From positions 1 to 62,466 of the forward strand of contig NZ_JALBUS010000012.1 in NCBI RefSeq assembly GCF_033971885.1: a stretch of 62,466 bases of DNA, given 5' to 3'. Source of the stretch: Absicoccus intestinalis. Its GTDB lineage: Bacteria; Bacillota_I; Bacilli_A; Erysipelotrichales; Erysipelotrichaceae. Below the pieces are notes generated by a model. That model was not told the DNA's origin. It did not search any database and saw only the letters and a list, made by a program, of their open reading frames with translations. The translations under genes were made by a program, and so were the position numbers. Shown here piece after piece: positions 60,755 through 62,466 of this stretch. Position 1 is the first letter of the stretch. Each line of letters starts with the position of its first letter.

Positions 60755-60775
60755 CTATGATCTTCTTTTTTTGAT
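60743..60775 (+). terminator. Terminator of rnj
   Basis: Stem AAAGAAGAT (60743-60751) with ATCTTCTTT (60760-60768) followed by T residues; it contains the stop codon. Confidence 0.85.
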
Positions 60776-60802
60776 AGAATCGATGGATAGGAGGTGGAAT
60801 CC

Positions 60803-61645
60803 ATGCATCGTTGGCAAAAACGTCTTTTGGCCATCATCGTTGTTTTATTGGTGATCGTCATTGGTTTTGATGTTTCTTTATATCATGCCATTCAATATGA
60901 ACCCAGTGAATTAGCTGTGAATTATCGAACCATAAAAGATGATAGAATTCCTACTTCCATGAAGGATGTATCCATTCTCTATTTTACTGATCTACAATAT
61001 GGCTCATTTGAAAACAAAGAACGATGTGATCGTGTGTTTTCCCAAATCAAAGAATTAAATCCCGATATTCTGATCTTTGGCGGCGATGTATTGGACACGA
61101 ATACGACCTTTGATACGAAAACACAAAACTATATTTTAAAGAAATTTAAGGAGATCCAAGCTCCACTAGGTAAATTTGCGGTTTGGGGCGAAAAGGATCA
61201 AAGCCATAAAGCTGAATTAAAGAAGATCTATAAAAAAGCCCAAGTTGAAGTGTTAGATAATCGTCAAGTCAGCTTGTATAATGGGAGCTCTTCAGGGATT
61301 CGTTTCATTGGTCTATCCAATACAAATGGGATTTCCAGTGCAACACAAAAACTATCTTCCAAAACCTTTAATCTATTGGTTTGTCACAAACCAGACATTT
61401 TGGTCGATAGTTCGTTGGCTTCCAAACATATTTCTTTGGCATGGGCTGGCCATTCCCATGGCACCCAGATTACCTTCCCTTTATTGGGTCCCTATAAAAC
61501 GGTATCAGGGGCATCAAAATTAAATCGAAGTCATGCCACCAATTTAAGTTTTGACTATGATATTTCCACTGGAGTGGGTTGTACCAATTTGGATGTTCGT
61601 TATGGAGCCAAACCAGAAATTAATTATTATATATTGAAGAAATAG
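60803..61645 (+). CDS. Metallophosphoesterase-family protein with altered active site, 280 aa
   Basis: An N-terminal membrane anchor (LLAIIVVLLVIVIGFDVSLY) is followed by a calcineurin-like (YkuE-type) domain. The metal motifs are partly changed: DxH is DLQ (ILYFTDLQYG), GDxxD is kept (GGDVLD), GN(H/D) is WGEKD, and the later His motifs are kept (VCHKPD, AGHSHGTQ). It may be a low-activity enzyme or a binding protein. ATG 60803 has GGAGG 8 nt upstream, better than GTG 60794. It may act on lipid or wall intermediates; not determined. Confidence 0.8.
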   Translation: MHRWQKRLLAIIVVLLVIVIGFDVSLYHAIQYEPSELAVNYRTIKDDRIPTSMKDVSILYFTDLQYGSFENKERCDRVFSQIKELNPDILIFGGDVLDTNTTFDTKTQNYILKKFKEIQAPLGKFAVWGEKDQSHKAELKKIYKKAQVEVLDNRQVSLYNGSSSGIRFIGLSNTNGISSATQKLSSKTFNLLVCHKPDILVDSSLASKHISLAWAGHSHGTQITFPLLGPYKTVSGASKLNRSHATNLSFDYDISTGVGCTNLDVRYGAKPEINYYILKK

Positions 61646-61662
61646 ATAAAATAGCTTATGAT
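61634..61662 (+). promoter_or_regulatory. Promoter of the TPP riboswitch transcript
   Basis: -35 TTGAAG (61634-61639), 17-bp spacer, -10 TATGAT (61657-61662); it overlaps the last codons of the preceding gene. Confidence 0.7.
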
Positions 61663-61672
61663 ATGGACTGTC

Positions 61673-61753
61673 AAGACAGGGGTGTCCACCAGGACTGAGA
61701 TGCAGTGCGATCCCTTATGACCTGATCTAGGTAATACTAGCGTAGGGAGTCTT
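61673..61753 (+). promoter_or_regulatory. TPP riboswitch (THI element)
   Basis: The conserved aptamer is clear: GGGGTGTCC, ACTGAGATG, CCCTTATGACCTGATCTAGG and TAATACTAGCGTAGGGA, closed by P1 (AAGAC 61673-61677 with GTCTT 61749-61753). Binding of thiamine pyrophosphate is expected to turn off the thiamine transporter gene downstream. Confidence 0.97.
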
Positions 61754-61771
61754 AAAGTCTTTAAGTTCCTT

Positions 61772-61796
61772 GCGCCTCAATGGAGGTGTTTTTTTT
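61772..61796 (+). terminator. TPP expression platform: terminator hairpin containing the ribosome binding site
   Basis: CGCCTC (61773-61778) pairs with GAGGTG (61783-61788) around AATG, followed by eight T residues. The GGAGG of thiT is inside the stem, and the T run touches the start codon, so the same hairpin could stop transcription and hide the ribosome binding site. Confidence 0.8.
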
Positions 61797-62309
61797 ATGA
61801 AAGATTTATCAGTGAAAGATCTTGTTTTGATGGCATTTTATGTAGCCCTATTTATGGTATTGGATATGTTTATCAATACCTTGGGTTTCTTACAAATGCC
61901 ACAAGGTGGTAGCCTTGGTGTTTCTACCATCGCTTTATTATTGGCTAGCTATCATTTAGGATGGAAGAAAGGTACAGTCGTTGCGATCGTCAGTGTATTC
62001 TGCCAATTCGTGACTGGAAGGATGTATCTATTGGGCTTTACCCAATTCTTATTGGATTACTTCATTGCCTTTAGCGTATATGGTTTGGCTTGTTTATTTC
62101 CCAATTATAAATACTTTTATTCCGGGGTATTGATCACCAATCTCATTCGTTTTCTTTCTTCAACCATTAGTGGGGTTGTCTTCTATAAGACCACATGGAT
62201 GGGATCCATTATTTATCAAGCCTGGTACATGGTACCAACAACCATTATTGGTTTGATCTTGGTTCCTTTATTGATGGAATCATTAGCACCACGTATAAAA
62301 AAAGCATAA
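61797..62309 (+). CDS. thiT: Thiamine transporter ThiT (ECF S component), 170 aa
   Basis: A six-helix membrane S component (YuaJ/ThiT) that binds thiamine and works with the shared ECF module encoded elsewhere. It carries LGFLQMPQGGSLGVSTIALL, and YLLGFTQFLLDYFIAFSVYG with Trp/Tyr residues of the binding pocket, then a C-terminal YQAWYMVPTTIIG. Start ATG 61797 fits the GGAGG at 61782-61786; the frame to 61770 runs into the hairpin. Control by the TPP riboswitch confirms the assignment. Confidence 0.95.
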   Translation: MKDLSVKDLVLMAFYVALFMVLDMFINTLGFLQMPQGGSLGVSTIALLLASYHLGWKKGTVVAIVSVFCQFVTGRMYLLGFTQFLLDYFIAFSVYGLACLFPNYKYFYSGVLITNLIRFLSSTISGVVFYKTTWMGSIIYQAWYMVPTTIIGLILVPLLMESLAPRIKKA

Positions 62310-62311
62310 TG

Positions 62312-62336
62312 ACGCAGAGCAATCTGCGTTTTTTTC
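62312..62336 (+). terminator. Terminator of thiT
   Basis: Stem ACGCAG (62312-62317) with CTGCGT (62324-62329) and seven T residues. Confidence 0.9.
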
Positions 62337-62353
62337 ATGGATGAATTGTCAAA

Positions 62354-62466
62354 TTAAGTGCAACACGATGTATGTGAGTCTATTTCGTTCATAACTTCAT
62401 TTGGTGTCTTATAGCCAAGGCACTTTCGTGGCCGATTATTCATCAGTTCAAGATTATGCTTTAGCT
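62354..62466 (-). mobile_element. IS30-family transposase, 3' end only
   Basis: The minus strand encodes LELMNNRPRKCLGYKTPNEV followed by MNEIDSHTSCCT and TAA. The N-R-P-R-K-x-L-G-Y-x-T-P motif is the C-terminal hallmark of IS30-type DDE transposases. The rest lies beyond the right edge, so the element may be complete. It sits just after the thiT terminator, an intergenic insertion that spares the neighbours. Confidence 0.85.

Overview
The window reads as a chromosomal segment of a low-GC Firmicute, most likely of the class Erysipelotrichia. The grounds are a PolC-type DNA polymerase III, the Gram-positive order infA-rpmJ-rpsM-rpsK-rpoA-rplQ, T-box and TPP riboswitches, tRNAs with encoded CCA, and an unusually long RpoB carrying a coiled-coil insertion. 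The lineage is inferred from protein character only and no search was run. There are two parts: an accessory, decaying island (1 to about 9,800) and a dense housekeeping chromosome (about 9,800 to 62,340). A fragment of an IS30-type transposase touches the right edge.

Accessory island, 1-9,800. Small phage- or mobile-element-like gene fragments are separated by copies of a 35-36 bp imperfect palindrome that begins GTTTTCAGAGGGGC and ends CCCCTGAAAAC or CCCCTGAAAGC. Copies lie at 122, 637, 1216, 7140 and 7484, with a diverged relative at 9657. Almost every copy sits at a junction where one reading frame is cut off. One copy truncates the 3' end of an orphan type II-like cas1, and no cas9, cas2 or ordinary spacer array is present. 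The island also holds an unrecognised three-gene operon (a DUF5677-like protein plus two unknown partners, 1893-4797), an acyltransferase overlapping an XRE-AbrB regulator, an N-terminally truncated XRE membrane regulator, a CPBP protease pseudogene and two 52-bp direct repeats.

Core region. From left to right there is an EamA permease and an ABC-F ATPase, then the infA-to-rplQ ribosomal/rpoA operon with a clear promoter, and a ten-gene tRNA cluster. Next comes a divergent MreB-like protein with a predicted leaderless transcript. Two complete tandem ABC transporters of the ABC_sub_bind (TrpXYZ) type follow, the second behind a T-box with a candidate UGG (Trp) specifier, plus an NSS-family amino-acid symporter: an aromatic amino-acid uptake block. 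Then come asnA, rpoBC detached from rplKAJL, and the branched-chain amino-acid transport operon livJ-HMGF plus a CBS-ACT protein, with a CodY-box-like palindrome upstream.

After that lie ispF-dtd-folD-DUF951-ychF-M50 protease, a secreted NlpC/P60-like protein with Thr/Pro repeats, pgk-tpiA, glyA-rlmH, an amidase converging on polC, the ftsW/rodA-rsmD-coaD-rnc-polC operon, def, rnj, a metallophosphoesterase with altered catalytic motifs, and a TPP riboswitch controlling thiT. Genes are tightly packed, with frequent 1-26 bp overlaps and intrinsic terminators that often include the stop codon.
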